From: Clostridia bacterium
Lineage (GTDB): Bacteria; Bacillota; Clostridia; UBA1381; UBA9506
Direction of reading: 5' to 3'
Length of the DNA stretch: 46,710 nucleotides
Assembly: GCA_017546245.1 (NCBI GenBank)
Contig: JAFYXI010000037.1
Span: forward strand, 1-46,710
Shown: positions 1 to 8,906 of the stretch, in pieces
How positions within the stretch are numbered: position 1 is the first letter of the stretch
Layout of the letters: the number at the start of each line of letters is the position of its first letter
Translations under genes and position numbers: made by a program
Notes under the pieces: model-generated
Database searches by the model: none
Told to the model about the DNA's origin: nothing
The model's input: only the letters and a program-made list of their open reading frames with translations

Positions 1-20
1 AGAAAAAAACATAAAAAGCC

Positions 21-49
21 TTGACAAACTATATTTTTTCTGTTATACT
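21..49 (+). promoter_or_regulatory. sigma-A type promoter of the tRNA-Ser pair
   Basis: A -35 box TTGACA at 21-26 and a -10 box TATACT at 44-49 are separated by 17 bases, close to the housekeeping consensus. They lie about 15 bases upstream of the first tRNA gene, so this is the likely promoter of both tRNAs. Confidence 0.8.
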
Positions 50-64
50 ATAATTCGTTCTGTT

Positions 65-151
65 GGAGAGGTGTCCGAGCGGTTTAAGGAGCTGGTCTTG
101 AAAACCAGTGATGCGAGAGCACCGTGAGTTCGAATCTCACCCTCTCCGCCA
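65..151 (+). tRNA. tRNA-Ser (anticodon TGA)
   Basis: A complete cloverleaf with a long variable arm can be folded. The acceptor arms GGAGAGG and CCTCTCC pair, the anticodon loop reads CTTGAAA with anticodon TGA, the T-loop is GTTCGAATC, and a CCA end is encoded at 149-151. The class II variable arm and the anticodon identify serine (UCA family codons). Confidence 0.95.
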
Positions 152-192
152 AATTAAATATTAGCAGTTATGCTGCCTGACATATTCGGCAA

Positions 193-284
193 GGAGAAGT
201 ACTCAAGTTGGCCGAAGAGGCGCCCCTGCTAAGGGTGTAGGTCGGGAAACCGGCGCGAGGGTTCAAATCCCTCCTTCTCCGCCA
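193..284 (+). tRNA. tRNA-Ser (anticodon GCT)
   Basis: This is a second class II tRNA. The acceptor arms GGAGAAG and CTTCTCC pair, the anticodon loop reads CTGCTAA with anticodon GCT, there is a long variable arm (GTCGGGAAACCGGC region), the T-loop is GTTCAAATC, and CCA is encoded at 282-284. It decodes AGC/AGU. It is probably co-transcribed with the tRNA-Ser(TGA) gene 41 bases upstream. Confidence 0.95.
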
Positions 285-285
285 A

Positions 286-328
286 GAAAAAGAGATAATT
301 TTACCATTAGTAAAATTATCTCTTTTTC
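286..328 (+). terminator. terminator after the tRNA-Ser pair
   Basis: There is a perfect 18-bp inverted repeat (286-303 with 311-328) around a short loop. It begins two bases after the second tRNA, and a run of T forms part of the descending arm. Confidence 0.8.
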
Positions 329-329
329 A

Positions 330-415
330 GTTATATTTGCCTTCGGCAAGCTATATTGCTACGCAGTTATATTCGGTCTGCACCGAGTGATATTGTTCTT
401 AGCACAGTTGAAATG
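330..415. repeat. modular short-hairpin repeat cluster
   Basis: Small GC-containing hairpins (for example TGCCTTCGGCA, CGGTCTGCACCG) alternate with a spacer close to GTTATATT or GTGATATT, and four to five units can be seen. No ORF fits here. The same architecture (hairpin plus an ATATC-type spacer) recurs at 40445-40557, so this looks like a dispersed intergenic repeat family rather than unique DNA. Confidence 0.6.
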
Positions 416-431
416 CAAATATAATATCAAC

Positions 432-476
432 AAAACCAAACAAAATCAATTTTGTTACAGCTCCTTATTTGGTTTT
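432..476 (-). terminator. terminator of the permease/kinase-like operon
   Basis: Nested inverted repeats, an outer arm AAAACCAAA/TTTGGTTTT (432-440 with 468-476) and an inner arm ACAAAAT/ATTTTGT, begin at the stop codon of the cytidylate-kinase-like gene. On the minus strand the outer arm ends in a T-rich stretch. Confidence 0.55.
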
Positions 477-1075
477 TACTTATTCATAAATTCTCTTATG
501 TAATCTTCAAGCAAATCAACTGTTTTTTCAATGCCAAGCTTACTGCTGTTTATGCTTATATGATAATTTCTTGAATCTCCCCACTTCCCTTTACAATGGT
601 TATTATGGTAAAGCTTTCTTTCCATATCTTTTCTTATTCTCATTTTATTTGCTTCTTCATCGGTTTTTATTCCGTAAACTTCCTTTATACGCTTAATTTT
701 ACATGGAACATCACCCAACACAAATACAGAAACAAGGTTTGGATTATGCGAAAGCATAGCCTCTGAACAACGTCCGACAACCACAAAAGATTCCCCTGCA
801 TCACCTTTTTTCTGCAGATATTCAAACTGCATTCTGAAAATGTGTTCAGAAAAAGAATTTGTATGCCCTTTTACCTTTTTTGTAAAGAACTTAAGCTTTG
901 GCTTTTCTTCATATTTACGCAAATGTTCGTGGTCAACATTTTTTTCCTCTGCAATATGCTCAAGAAGATTATGGTCATACAACGGCAAATTAAATCTCTT
1001 TGCCAAATCCTCGGCAATAATGTGACCACCGCTACCGAATTCGCGGCCAATTGAAATAATTAACTGTCTATCCAT
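476..1075 (-). CDS. cytidylate kinase-like family protein
   Basis: This 199-residue protein resembles the cytidylate-kinase-like family (Cytidylate_kin2 type). It opens with a P-loop-like segment IISIGREFGSGG, the variant seen in that family, followed by EDLAKRFNLPLYD, which matches the helix and strand after the nucleotide-binding loop. A basic region with several Arg (RIRKDMERK) fits the lid that contacts phosphate. It is predicted cytosolic, and its true substrate is uncertain because members of this family often sit beside transporters or CBS proteins and are not the housekeeping Cmk. A GGGAGG site lies 7 bases before the ATG. It starts 15 bases after the upstream permease gene, so the two are probably co-transcribed. 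Family is likely; function is inferred. Confidence 0.8.
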   Translation of the reverse strand: MDRQLIISIGREFGSGGHIIAEDLAKRFNLPLYDHNLLEHIAEEKNVDHEHLRKYEEKPKLKFFTKKVKGHTNSFSEHIFRMQFEYLQKKGDAGESFVVVGRCSEAMLSHNPNLVSVFVLGDVPCKIKRIKEVYGIKTDEEANKMRIRKDMERKLYHNNHCKGKWGDSRNYHISINSSKLGIEKTVDLLEDYIREFMNK

Positions 1076-1090
1076 ATCAAAGCCTCCCGA

Positions 1091-2446
1091 TTATAAGTAT
1101 CTTACATAAATAATGGCGGTAGATATTACAAGAACTATAAAAGTAGCAGGAATTGCGTATTTACAATATTTGCCCCAACCTATAAAATGACCTTCCTGCG
1201 CTGCTGCAGAAATACCTACAACATTTGCAGATGCACCTATAGGTGTAGCACTTCCGCCAACATCTGTGCCCATAGCCAAAGACCATGAAAGTGTTTCAAG
1301 GTCAATACCTGTTGTTGCCGAAAGCGAAGATATAACCGGAATCATAGTTGCCGCAAACGGTATGTTGTCAACAAGCGCGCTTGCTATACTTGACACCCAA
1401 ATAATTATACCCACAATAAGAAATTTGTTATCTCCGCAAATACTTACTATCAAATCTGCGAGAAGTTCCAGAATTTTTGTTTGCTCAAGACCGCCTACAA
1501 CGACAAAAAGACCGATAAAGAACAACAAGGTTTTATAATCTATCTTCTTTATAAGCATTATACTCTTTTTTCCTGCAAAAATCAAGGTAGCAACTGTAAC
1601 TATTACACCGATAGTTGCAACGGTAAGCCCCGTTTGTGCATGTGTAACAAGTAAAACTACTGCTGCAAGGAAAATAAATGTACTTGCAAAAAATTCTCCC
1701 TTGCTCTTTACAGCCTCCCAAGGCTGCGGATATACAGCTGTTCCACGCAATTTTTCAGATTCCTTTAAAGGCTTACGGAAGCAAATATAGTAATAAACAA
1801 TTACGAAAATTGCTGAAACCAGCACTATAAATCCTGTATTTATTATAAAGTCAAAAAAAGAATATCCCAATGATGTGCCTATAATAATATTTGGAGGATC
1901 TCCACACATTGTTGCAGAACCGCCAAGATTTGCGCAGAAAATCTCTGCCATAATAAGCGGAACAGGATTAAACTTTAACAATTTTGCAAGTTCTAAAGTT
2001 ACCGCTGCAAGAAACAATATAACAGTAATACTGTCAATAAACATCGCAAGCACCAATGACATTATCATAAAAGTTATAAGAATTGATGTAGCGCGGTACT
2101 TAACAAGCTTTGCTATACCAAGACACAGCCATCTAAAGAAGCCGGATTCACCCATACCTTCTACCATTACCATCATTCCCGCAATAAATACAATGGTAGA
2201 CCAGTTTATGCCTGACGATTCTTCGTGTGCCTGACCTGCCTGATACCAGAAATCCAATTTGGCAAAACTACCTAAATTCAATACCTCATTGATTGCAGTA
2301 AAGCTATGCATACACAATCCGAAAACTACAATCAGCATAAGGGCAGCGCTTAAAAGCGTAACGATATGCCTTTCGACTTTTTCTGATATGATTACCAAAA
2401 ACATTACTACAAAAATCATAACCGAAAAAACCTGTGCGACTAACAC
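1091..2446 (-). CDS. SLC13/ArsB-type (ion transporter superfamily) permease
   Basis: A polytopic inner-membrane protein of about 451 residues with 10-12 hydrophobic segments. The block GGSATMCGDPPNIIIG and the C-terminal block GGSATPIGASANVVG form the paired loops typical of ArsB/NhaD/CitMHS-like (SLC13 family) secondary transporters. Substrate cannot be assigned: anion/Na+ symport, Na+/H+ antiport and arsenite export all exist in the superfamily. I chose the GTG at 2446 because AAGGAG lies 9 bases upstream, whereas the in-frame ATG at 2455 directly abuts that site. A longer TTG start at 2503 lies inside the promoter and is not credible. The cytidylate-kinase-like gene follows after a short gap. 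Confidence 0.8.
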   Translation of the reverse strand: MLVAQVFSVMIFVVMFLVIISEKVERHIVTLLSAALMLIVVFGLCMHSFTAINEVLNLGSFAKLDFWYQAGQAHEESSGINWSTIVFIAGMMVMVEGMGESGFFRWLCLGIAKLVKYRATSILITFMIMSLVLAMFIDSITVILFLAAVTLELAKLLKFNPVPLIMAEIFCANLGGSATMCGDPPNIIIGTSLGYSFFDFIINTGFIVLVSAIFVIVYYYICFRKPLKESEKLRGTAVYPQPWEAVKSKGEFFASTFIFLAAVVLLVTHAQTGLTVATIGVIVTVATLIFAGKKSIMLIKKIDYKTLLFFIGLFVVVGGLEQTKILELLADLIVSICGDNKFLIVGIIIWVSSIASALVDNIPFAATMIPVISSLSATTGIDLETLSWSLAMGTDVGGSATPIGASANVVGISAAAQEGHFIGWGKYCKYAIPATFIVLVISTAIIYVRYL

Positions 2447-2487
2447 TTTTGTCATCTCCTTAATAACTATAAATTTTAACCTTATAT

Positions 2488-2516
2488 ATAATAGCAAAGT
2501 CAAAATTTAAAGTCAA
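2488..2516 (-). promoter_or_regulatory. promoter of the SLC13-type permease operon
   Basis: On the minus strand TTGACT (2511-2516) and TATTAT (2488-2493) are separated by exactly 17 bases. Transcription would begin near 2481, which rules out translation starts upstream of that point for the permease. Confidence 0.75.
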
Positions 2517-2576
2517 GCAAAAAGGTGTACAAAAATTGTCAAATTTTTAACAAAATTTAGTTAATAATTAAGCTGC

Positions 2577-3434
2577 CTAGTTTTCGTTTTTAAATTTGTA
2601 CGGACTTGTTCCCTTTATCCTTTTAAAGCATCTGTAAAACTGAGTTTTATCGCTAAAGCCCGACCGATAACATACATCTTCTATTTTAAGTTCGGTAGTA
2701 TTAAGCAAAAAGACTGCGTTTTCTATTCGTATTCTATTTAAATAATCGCTGAAATTAAGCCCTGTATATTGCTTAAAAATACGACTGAAATACGACGGAT
2801 TGTATGAGCATTTTTTTGCGATGTCATCTAAGGTTATTTTTTCTGATGCGCGGCTTTTAATATAGTCTAAAAGCTCTTCTGTAATTCCTGAAAATTCTTT
2901 GTCTAAAACCAGCGACATTTTTCTGAATACCATTGTTATTAAAAGATTAAGCGCTGAACGAACGGCAAGCTCTCCTCCGGGGGAGTTTTCTTCTAATTCT
3001 TTTTCTAAAATATAGATTATACGCTCAATTCGGTCACGCTCGTCGGCAGAAAATCTTACGCACTTTTTTTCTTTATCTAAAATTTCTCTGAAGGTTTCAA
3101 ATTCAGAAAGATTTAAAAGCGCAAAAGCATTTTCTTCATTTACCAATGCTCTGCTTATGTATTCAGGCTTCATTAAAATATTTATATACTCTGCATCTGT
3201 GCTGCCCAAAATACTGTGTGACTGATTGTAATTTATTATAACCATATCACCGCGCTTTACAGGATACATCTCTTTGTCTATCACATGAACGCATTTGCCC
3301 CTTAACATATAAACAAATTCAACAAAATTGTGGTAGTGTTCAGGAAAGCTTAAGGTTTCACCGGTCTCTTTGTGATGAGCAATGCTCACACTGTCAGACA
3401 TTGAAAATACGTTACCCTTTTTCTCGATAGGCAT
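2577..3434 (-). CDS. AraC family transcriptional regulator (cupin plus HTH)
   Basis: A 285-residue, two-domain regulator. The N-terminal half (about 15-130) has a cupin-like sugar-sensing pattern including the segment HYHNFVEFVYMLRG. The C-terminal 100 residues form the AraC double helix-turn-helix, with ITLDDIAKKCSYNPSYFSRIFK and the family signature CYRSGFSDKTQFYRCFKR. It probably binds DNA in response to a small ligand, often a sugar. A GGAG site precedes the ATG by a normal distance, and it has its own promoter. Neither neighbour is an obvious target: downstream is the permease, upstream the MBL-fold gene. The family call is secure; effector and targets are unknown. Confidence 0.9.
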   Translation of the reverse strand: MPIEKKGNVFSMSDSVSIAHHKETGETLSFPEHYHNFVEFVYMLRGKCVHVIDKEMYPVKRGDMVIINYNQSHSILGSTDAEYINILMKPEYISRALVNEENAFALLNLSEFETFREILDKEKKCVRFSADERDRIERIIYILEKELEENSPGGELAVRSALNLLITMVFRKMSLVLDKEFSGITEELLDYIKSRASEKITLDDIAKKCSYNPSYFSRIFKQYTGLNFSDYLNRIRIENAVFLLNTTELKIEDVCYRSGFSDKTQFYRCFKRIKGTSPYKFKNEN

Positions 3435-3462
3435 AAGCTTCTCCTTTCAGTTTATTAACGTC

Positions 3463-3491
3463 ATAATATCACAAAATACATTTTCAGTCAA
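3463..3491 (-). promoter_or_regulatory. promoter of the AraC family regulator
   Basis: Minus-strand TTGACT (3486-3491) and TATTAT (3463-3468) are spaced by 17 bases. The -35 box touches the end of the terminator palindrome of the upstream gene. Confidence 0.75.
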
Positions 3492-3533
3492 CACATAAAA
3501 ATAACTGCCAATTGGCAGTTATTTTTATGTGTT
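3490..3533. terminator. 44-base perfect palindrome, terminator after the MBL-fold gene
   Basis: A 22-base arm is repeated perfectly in inverted orientation with no unpaired gap. The core CTGCC-AATT-GGCAG followed by TTATTTTTA can act as an intrinsic terminator in either direction. It starts at the stop codon of the MBL-fold gene. Confidence 0.75.
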
Positions 3534-4281
3534 ATTTTTCTGATTCTGCAACTTCATTAAAACGTTTTTCGCAAAAATCTAAAAACTTATACCAAAGCTT
3601 ATCATCAATAAACTTATTTTCGCCGGTATTGCGTAAGATATTTGCTTTGTTTAAGGTATCATTATTCCATACATGGTTGCCTAAAAACACCTCAACCTTT
3701 TCTTTGCGCAGTTTGTTTAATGATTTTAAATAATCCTCACGGCAATTATCATAATCAAACCACGGACTTACCAATGTATTTGCACCTGCTCCGCCAAATG
3801 TGCCTACACGATAAATCCTGCCGTCTTCTTCTGTATCAAAAAACAAAGATATTGTTCCTTTGGTGTGTCCCGGGGTTTCAACAAAACGAATGGTTGTGTT
3901 GCCCAAAGAAAGTGTATAGCCGTCTTTTATAAGAATATCTGCTGCAAAGTGCTGTTTTGCTTTTTCAAAATCGTCTTTTCCAATAAGAGTTTTAGCACCC
4001 GAAAGCTCTGCCATTGCAGCTGTTCCCTCTGTGTGGTCACCGTGCCAATGCGTGTTGATTATATATTTTACATCTTTCGGATTAAATCCTAAAGTATATA
4101 TCGAATTGATAAGCAGATACAGAGTGTTTGAATATCCGGTATCTATTAAAATCAATCCGTCACCAGTATCTATCAAATGACTTGATGCCTGAAAAGTACC
4201 GGTAAAATATACATTACCTATAATTTTAAAAGGGTCTATTCTTCCCTCCCAAGGATTTACTATTTTTCTTCTTTCAAACAT
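3532..4281 (-). CDS. MBL-fold metallo-hydrolase
   Basis: A 249-residue metallo-beta-lactamase fold protein. The zinc-binding motif HWHGDH is at residues 78-83, preceded by DTGDGLILIDTGY, and the later GHTKGTISLFF supplies the third metal-ligand His. These features place it in the broad MBL hydrolase superfamily (glyoxalase II, lactonase and flavoprotein-type members). The specific substrate cannot be told. There is no signal peptide, so it is cytosolic. The start at 4281 has AAGGAG 9 bases upstream; a longer frame back to 4344 would run through the terminator of the preceding operon and is unlikely. Transcription may come from read-through of that terminator, since no clear promoter fits in between. 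Confidence 0.85.
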   Translation of the reverse strand: MFERRKIVNPWEGRIDPFKIIGNVYFTGTFQASSHLIDTGDGLILIDTGYSNTLYLLINSIYTLGFNPKDVKYIINTHWHGDHTEGTAAMAELSGAKTLIGKDDFEKAKQHFAADILIKDGYTLSLGNTTIRFVETPGHTKGTISLFFDTEEDGRIYRVGTFGGAGANTLVSPWFDYDNCREDYLKSLNKLRKEKVEVFLGNHVWNNDTLNKANILRNTGENKFIDDKLWYKFLDFCEKRFNEVAESEK

Positions 4282-4304
4282 ATTGTCGCACTCCTTATTA
4301 AAAA

Positions 4305-4331
4305 TTAAAGGGACGCTAAACGCCCCTTTAA
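4305..4331 (-). terminator. terminator of the 12-gene surface-glycan operon
   Basis: The stem TTAAAGGGGCG/CGTCCCTTTAA with a short TTTAG loop is followed on the minus strand by TTTTTAA. It lies a few bases after the stop codon of the last SLH protein and marks the end of the long operon. Confidence 0.85.
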
Positions 4332-4336
4332 TATTC

Positions 4337-6454
4337 TTACGCAAGACAACGTAAAATCATAGTTACTGCTTCTGCTCTTGTAATATTTCCGGCAGGTTTA
4401 AACGTGCCGTCGGGATATCCGTTAATCATACCCGATGCTGCTGCATCTAAAACTGCATCTTTCATATTTGCAGAAATTGAATCTATATCAGTAAAGCTGA
4501 TATTTCGGGAAGTCTGACCTATTTTAAAGGCTCTTACCATTATGCGTGCAGTTTCTTCACGCGAAAGAATTGACGGGCCATCATCATACGGCTCTATCCA
4601 GCCTAATTCTTTAGCTTTACTTATTGCGCCTGCATACCACTCGGCACCTTGCGTTTCGTTGGTTTCGATATACATGGCACGCAAAAGCATAGTGATAAAT
4701 TCTGCCCTTGATATATTTCTGTCAGGCAACAATCCTGCATCTGTTCCGAATAAAATACCACGCGATACTGCTGCATCAAGCGATTTTTGTGCCCAATGTG
4801 CAGGTGCAGACGATGTAGCATTGTTTTTGTTTGTGATTTTTTCAGACTCGGTTGTTTTATCAGTTTCCGGTAGAGTTTCAGTCTCCTGCTTCAGTTCTTT
4901 ATGAATAGCCGGATTGTACTTGGTGTAGCTGTGTTCTACCGTGTATCCGGTAGGAACATAATCCTCGGCTAAAATAGGTTCAGGAGGCGGTTCTATTCCG
5001 TCTACACGAAGTTCCTTGGGATATGTTCCCGCAGGTGAAATTACCCAATAACCGTATTCTGCCAATTTTTCTTTCGGGGTATATATATAACTGCCCTCTG
5101 GGAATACAATAACCTGATTTCCTATCTGGAATGTGGGTTTGTTTTTACCGATTAAGAAGTTCTCAAGGCTTATGCCGGGTGTGTATAAGTCAGGAGTGAT
5201 ACGCCATACGTTTCTGCCACCTGCGCTCATACCTGACAGCACATATCTGTCATCCCAGTCTATAGCCTTTGTTAATAAGGTTTTTTTATCCTCAAAGCCC
5301 GCAACTTCATCAAGCTGACTAAACAACTTTGACAATAGTATTTCATCATCACCCTGTTTGGTTGAACCGTGATTATAAATTAAGAACGGGTCAGGATTCA
5401 TAAGTCCCAAATGGAAAATAAACTCCTGATAATAATGAGTAATGTTAAAATTACCATATCCTCCGCTCGACCAGTTTTTAAGACCAACCCACGGCATTAT
5501 TTTTCCATCAGTTGACAAAACTGCTGAATTTACGTTTACCATTGTCATAACCAAATTGTTATAGGATGTTTTTTTGAACTGATTAAACGGATAACCGTCA
5601 GGAGCATTTCCTGGATAGGTTAAGTGTATTAGCATGCCATAGCACACCGGCGAAGAATGTGTACCTGTGGTTTTTCCAGGTCCGCCAAGATATGTTTTAT
5701 GTGCTGCACCGGTTATAATTTTGGTTTCGCCGTTATATGCTGATGAACCGTAGTTAGCTAACTTTATATCCGGATAAAACTGTGAAATAGGCTCGTAGGC
5801 TGCACGATTGTGATACATTGCAACTCTGTCACCATCTACCACTCTGTTCCATATGTTATAAGCATATTTATCCTTTGTGTAATTAACAACATAATATAAT
5901 TCGCCTTGTGACTCATCACCAAATCTGAAATTACGTTTTTCAAGTTCCGGTCTTATTTCGGCTGCATATTTAGGATGGCTGACAATAGCCTCTGCAACAC
6001 CTTTCTGTTTCATTGACCAGTTTGACATATCTGCCTCTAAGTCGTCGATAACATAATCAAGCTGTGCACCCTCGTTTTTTAATGCCTCGAAAAACTTTAA
6101 GTGTAATTCTCTTACTCTTTCAGTACCGGCATCCCATACAACAAGATTTTCGCGGTCTTTTGTTATTTCGGTCATTACATTGCGTATATCAATACCGCGC
6201 TTGCCCTCAGGCATTGTTTTTAAATAACGTGCCGCATTTTTTGCGGTGGGAACAGGACCTTGCGACGTTAAATCGCTATATAAAAGGTCGTAAGGCTTAT
6301 ATATATTATGCTCTTCTGTGCTTGGTTTAAAAAGATAGCCCCAAAAGCTGCCTTTTTTGCCCTCGTTAGCGCAGGCGCTGCCAACAGGCAGCGCCATAGC
6401 TAAAACTATAACCACACACAACAATTTTGATAACAAACTATTTTTATTTTTCAT
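4337..6454 (-). CDS. SLH-anchored candidate glycoside hydrolase (paralogue C)
   Basis: A 705-residue exported protein with a signal peptide (about 1-29), a large unnamed catalytic-looking domain (about 35-485), a charged Thr/Glu-rich linker (about 500-548) and three SLH repeats (about 550-705) that would bind the cell-wall secondary polymer. The core domain is shared with the genes at 6457-8892 and 13227-15347. Conserved landmarks are D137-D138-x-E140 at the end of a hydrophobic strand (LDYVIDD), MPWV at 320-323, NPDPFLIYNHGS at 353-364, RITPD at 418-422 and FPEGS at 451-455. Strand-ending acidic residues suggest a TIM-barrel hydrolase, but I do not recognise the family. The ATG is 2 bases after the stop of the preceding paralogue, whose end contains its GGGAG site, so translation is coupled. 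Confidence 0.75.
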   Translation of the reverse strand: MKNKNSLLSKLLCVVIVLAMALPVGSACANEGKKGSFWGYLFKPSTEEHNIYKPYDLLYSDLTSQGPVPTAKNAARYLKTMPEGKRGIDIRNVMTEITKDRENLVVWDAGTERVRELHLKFFEALKNEGAQLDYVIDDLEADMSNWSMKQKGVAEAIVSHPKYAAEIRPELEKRNFRFGDESQGELYYVVNYTKDKYAYNIWNRVVDGDRVAMYHNRAAYEPISQFYPDIKLANYGSSAYNGETKIITGAAHKTYLGGPGKTTGTHSSPVCYGMLIHLTYPGNAPDGYPFNQFKKTSYNNLVMTMVNVNSAVLSTDGKIMPWVGLKNWSSGGYGNFNITHYYQEFIFHLGLMNPDPFLIYNHGSTKQGDDEILLSKLFSQLDEVAGFEDKKTLLTKAIDWDDRYVLSGMSAGGRNVWRITPDLYTPGISLENFLIGKNKPTFQIGNQVIVFPEGSYIYTPKEKLAEYGYWVISPAGTYPKELRVDGIEPPPEPILAEDYVPTGYTVEHSYTKYNPAIHKELKQETETLPETDKTTESEKITNKNNATSSAPAHWAQKSLDAAVSRGILFGTDAGLLPDRNISRAEFITMLLRAMYIETNETQGAEWYAGAISKAKELGWIEPYDDGPSILSREETARIMVRAFKIGQTSRNISFTDIDSISANMKDAVLDAAASGMINGYPDGTFKPAGNITRAEAVTMILRCLA

Positions 6455-6456
6455 AA

Positions 6457-8892
6457 TTATTTCGCTCCCAATAAATCAGGAATAACGTGCATTAAACGTT
6501 CGAATATAACAGCCATTTCTGCTCTTGTGCAGATATTATTCGGACGGAAGTTTCCATCCGGATAACCTTCTAACAAACCAAGTGCAGTAACTGCATTAAT
6601 GTTGTTCTGTGCATCGCTGTTTAAGTAATATAAATCGTTAAACTGTGAGCTTGCTCCCTGAGTTTCGATGCTCATTGCTTTTACTAAAATATTGCACATT
6701 TTAGCACGGGTTAAGTTAGTTTCGGGTGCTAAAAGCGAACCGCTTTCAGGAGCTATCCAACCGCCTGCAGCTGCTGTTGATACGGTGTCAGCATACCATT
6801 TGTCAGCCGAAACATCGCTGTAGCCGCCTGCGTATTCTGTTGTTTTAACACCTAACACACGCATAAGCATTGCCAAAAACTCTGCTTTGTTAATCATTCT
6901 GTCAGGCTCCATACCAATGTCTGTACCCTGCATAACTCCGAATGCTAACATATTTGCAAAGCTGTTTTCTGCCCAATGACCTTTTGCATCTTGAGGCATT
7001 GTGCCACTAAAGAGCGGAATTTTGCCACCCTTGCCCACTATCGGATTTAACACGAGCTTTGTGGTAGCTACAGGTGCCTCAGGTGCCTGAGTCTGCTGAT
7101 TTTCAGAAGAATCTTCTTTATTTTCTGTATCTGCAGGTTTTGACGGTGTAGTTGTTGTCGCATCTGCTTCGATAATCGGTTTTAAATAGTTGTTCGGATC
7201 AGGCATGGTCTCACTTGATTCCATATCAGCACCTGCCGGTAAATGGTCAGGTGTGTCAACAGGCTCGTCAGGTATCGGATAGTCAAGTGATCTGTATTCG
7301 TTAGGCCATGTTGCATCAGGAGTGATTACCCAATAACCGTACTGCGAAACCTTATCTTCAGGCTCGTAAATAAAGCTACCTTCAGGGAATTCAATGCACT
7401 GGTTACCAATTCTGAAGTTTACACCGCCAATGGTGTTTACTAAGAAGTTTTCCATACTAACACCAGGTGTGTAAAGGTCAGGAGTGATTCTCCATACGCC
7501 TTTTCCGTTAGCTTTCATACCTGAAAGGAAGTAACGCTGATCCCATGAAGGTACTGCGTTAAGTGACGGAGTGATGTTTTCTCTGTCTTCAAAGCCTACT
7601 ACTTCGCCCAGTTCTTTAAACGCATGTCTTAAAAGCTCCATATCATCACCGGGGTCAGTAGAACCGTGGTTGTAAATTAAGAATGGGTCTGGGTTAAACA
7701 TACCGAAGTGTAAAACCATTTCTGTATAATAGTCGGTTTTATAGTGGTTGTGGTATGCAGACTGTCCGAGACCTACCCATGTTCTTGCGCCAACCCATGG
7801 CATAAAGCCTCTGTCTGATTCTGCACAACCGATGATTGTATTATTATTTTTAATCATTTCGATTAAAAGGTGGTTAAACGGGGTATCTGCCATTTTAGCG
7901 TACGGATACTCTTTCGGAGGATTATCCGCAATCATACCAAAGTTACCATAGTTAACGGTTGATGCTGATGTTCCTACAGGTTCGCCTCTTAAACCAGGAG
8001 CCGAACGTGTACCCTGATAGTTATATACAGGAATCTTACCCGTTCCTACATCACCCTTACCGTAGTTAGAGAACTTGATATCAGGATAATATTGTGCAAT
8101 TACTTCATAAACAACCTTGTTATATGTTCTCCAGAATACGCTTCCGTTAAATACATCATTAAAGATACTGAAGGCAGTATCCGCACCCTCGGGGCGTTCT
8201 TCTTCATAGAAACGACTACGTCTTGGCTCCTGCGCACCTGGGTAAATATTAATATACTCTAAGTCATATTCTTCGCCGAACACATATCCCGCTGCTTCAA
8301 GTTCAGGACGAATTGCCTTATATTCAGGAGTCTGTTCAACCTTTTTTAATTCTTCTTTAATCCATTCTTCGTACAGATGACCTTTGTTAGCAATGGTATC
8401 CTGTACAGATTCTGAACTGCTTCTGAAATGTGCAATGGCTGTATTTTCGATACCGTAACACAAAATACCGCTTTCGTTATCGTCTATTACATAGTCAAGT
8501 TCTGCGCCTGCTGCTTTCATTGCTGAAAACAATGCATCTGTGTCTTTTCTTAACTGCTCAATAGATTCATCAGACAAGAAGAAATAGTTTTGCATATTAC
8601 TTGATAATCCGTTGGTAAAGCCCGTAATATCAAGCACTTTTCTGCCCTTTGGCTTTTCTTTAAGCTTTGTTGCAAGCTCTTTAGCCAAAGGCACAGCACC
8701 TTTATCTCTTAAATTGTCGATTCTTACATTGATAGAGCGTACTAAAGTGTCGTCAGATACACTATCTGAATACAAAACGCCCCAGAAGGTATCTGTATTA
8801 CCCTTTTCAAATTTTTCTGCCGCAAGTGCCGTACACGGTATAAACATAAATACCATGAGCATTGCTAAAAGTCCTGTTAAAATCTTTTTCAC
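6457..8892 (-). CDS. SLH-anchored candidate glycoside hydrolase (paralogue B)
   Basis: An 811-residue exported protein organised like its downstream neighbour: signal peptide ending near A25, unnamed core (about 35-560), Pro/Thr/Glu-rich linker, and three SLH repeats in the last 170 residues, including GHWAENSFANMLAFGVMQG and NGYP-like EGYPDGNFRP. The core carries D137-D138-x-E140, the same positions as the 705-residue paralogue, MPWV at 364-367 and NPDPFLIYNHGS at 400-411. An insertion around residues 150-235 makes it longer. The start is a GTG preceded by GGAGG 8 bases upstream. It is predicted cell-surface and to act on a glycan, by analogy only. The gene follows the 932-residue SLH protein by 14 bases. 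Confidence 0.75.
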   Translation of the reverse strand: MKKILTGLLAMLMVFMFIPCTALAAEKFEKGNTDTFWGVLYSDSVSDDTLVRSINVRIDNLRDKGAVPLAKELATKLKEKPKGRKVLDITGFTNGLSSNMQNYFFLSDESIEQLRKDTDALFSAMKAAGAELDYVIDDNESGILCYGIENTAIAHFRSSSESVQDTIANKGHLYEEWIKEELKKVEQTPEYKAIRPELEAAGYVFGEEYDLEYINIYPGAQEPRRSRFYEEERPEGADTAFSIFNDVFNGSVFWRTYNKVVYEVIAQYYPDIKFSNYGKGDVGTGKIPVYNYQGTRSAPGLRGEPVGTSASTVNYGNFGMIADNPPKEYPYAKMADTPFNHLLIEMIKNNNTIIGCAESDRGFMPWVGARTWVGLGQSAYHNHYKTDYYTEMVLHFGMFNPDPFLIYNHGSTDPGDDMELLRHAFKELGEVVGFEDRENITPSLNAVPSWDQRYFLSGMKANGKGVWRITPDLYTPGVSMENFLVNTIGGVNFRIGNQCIEFPEGSFIYEPEDKVSQYGYWVITPDATWPNEYRSLDYPIPDEPVDTPDHLPAGADMESSETMPDPNNYLKPIIEADATTTTPSKPADTENKEDSSENQQTQAPEAPVATTKLVLNPIVGKGGKIPLFSGTMPQDAKGHWAENSFANMLAFGVMQGTDIGMEPDRMINKAEFLAMLMRVLGVKTTEYAGGYSDVSADKWYADTVSTAAAGGWIAPESGSLLAPETNLTRAKMCNILVKAMSIETQGASSQFNDLYYLNSDAQNNINAVTALGLLEGYPDGNFRPNNICTRAEMAVIFERLMHVIPDLLGAK

Positions 8893-8906
8893 TTTTTGCC
8901 CCTCCT

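Noticed and set aside
65-284. tRNA-associated integration site
   Set aside because: No partial copy of a tRNA 3' end, integrase gene or phage gene is seen nearby; the pair looks like an ordinary tRNA operon.
330-415. CRISPR array
   Set aside because: The repeated parts are the short spacers and the hairpins differ; there are no identical 24-37 base direct repeats with regular unique spacers, and no cas genes in the window.
2447-2503. N-terminal extension of the SLC13-type permease
   Set aside because: The extension starts at a TTG between the -35 and -10 boxes of a good promoter, upstream of the expected transcript start.
2520-2576. Terminator after the AraC family regulator
   Set aside because: Only weak, AT-only pairings can be drawn between the stop codon and the next promoter, too little to support a feature.
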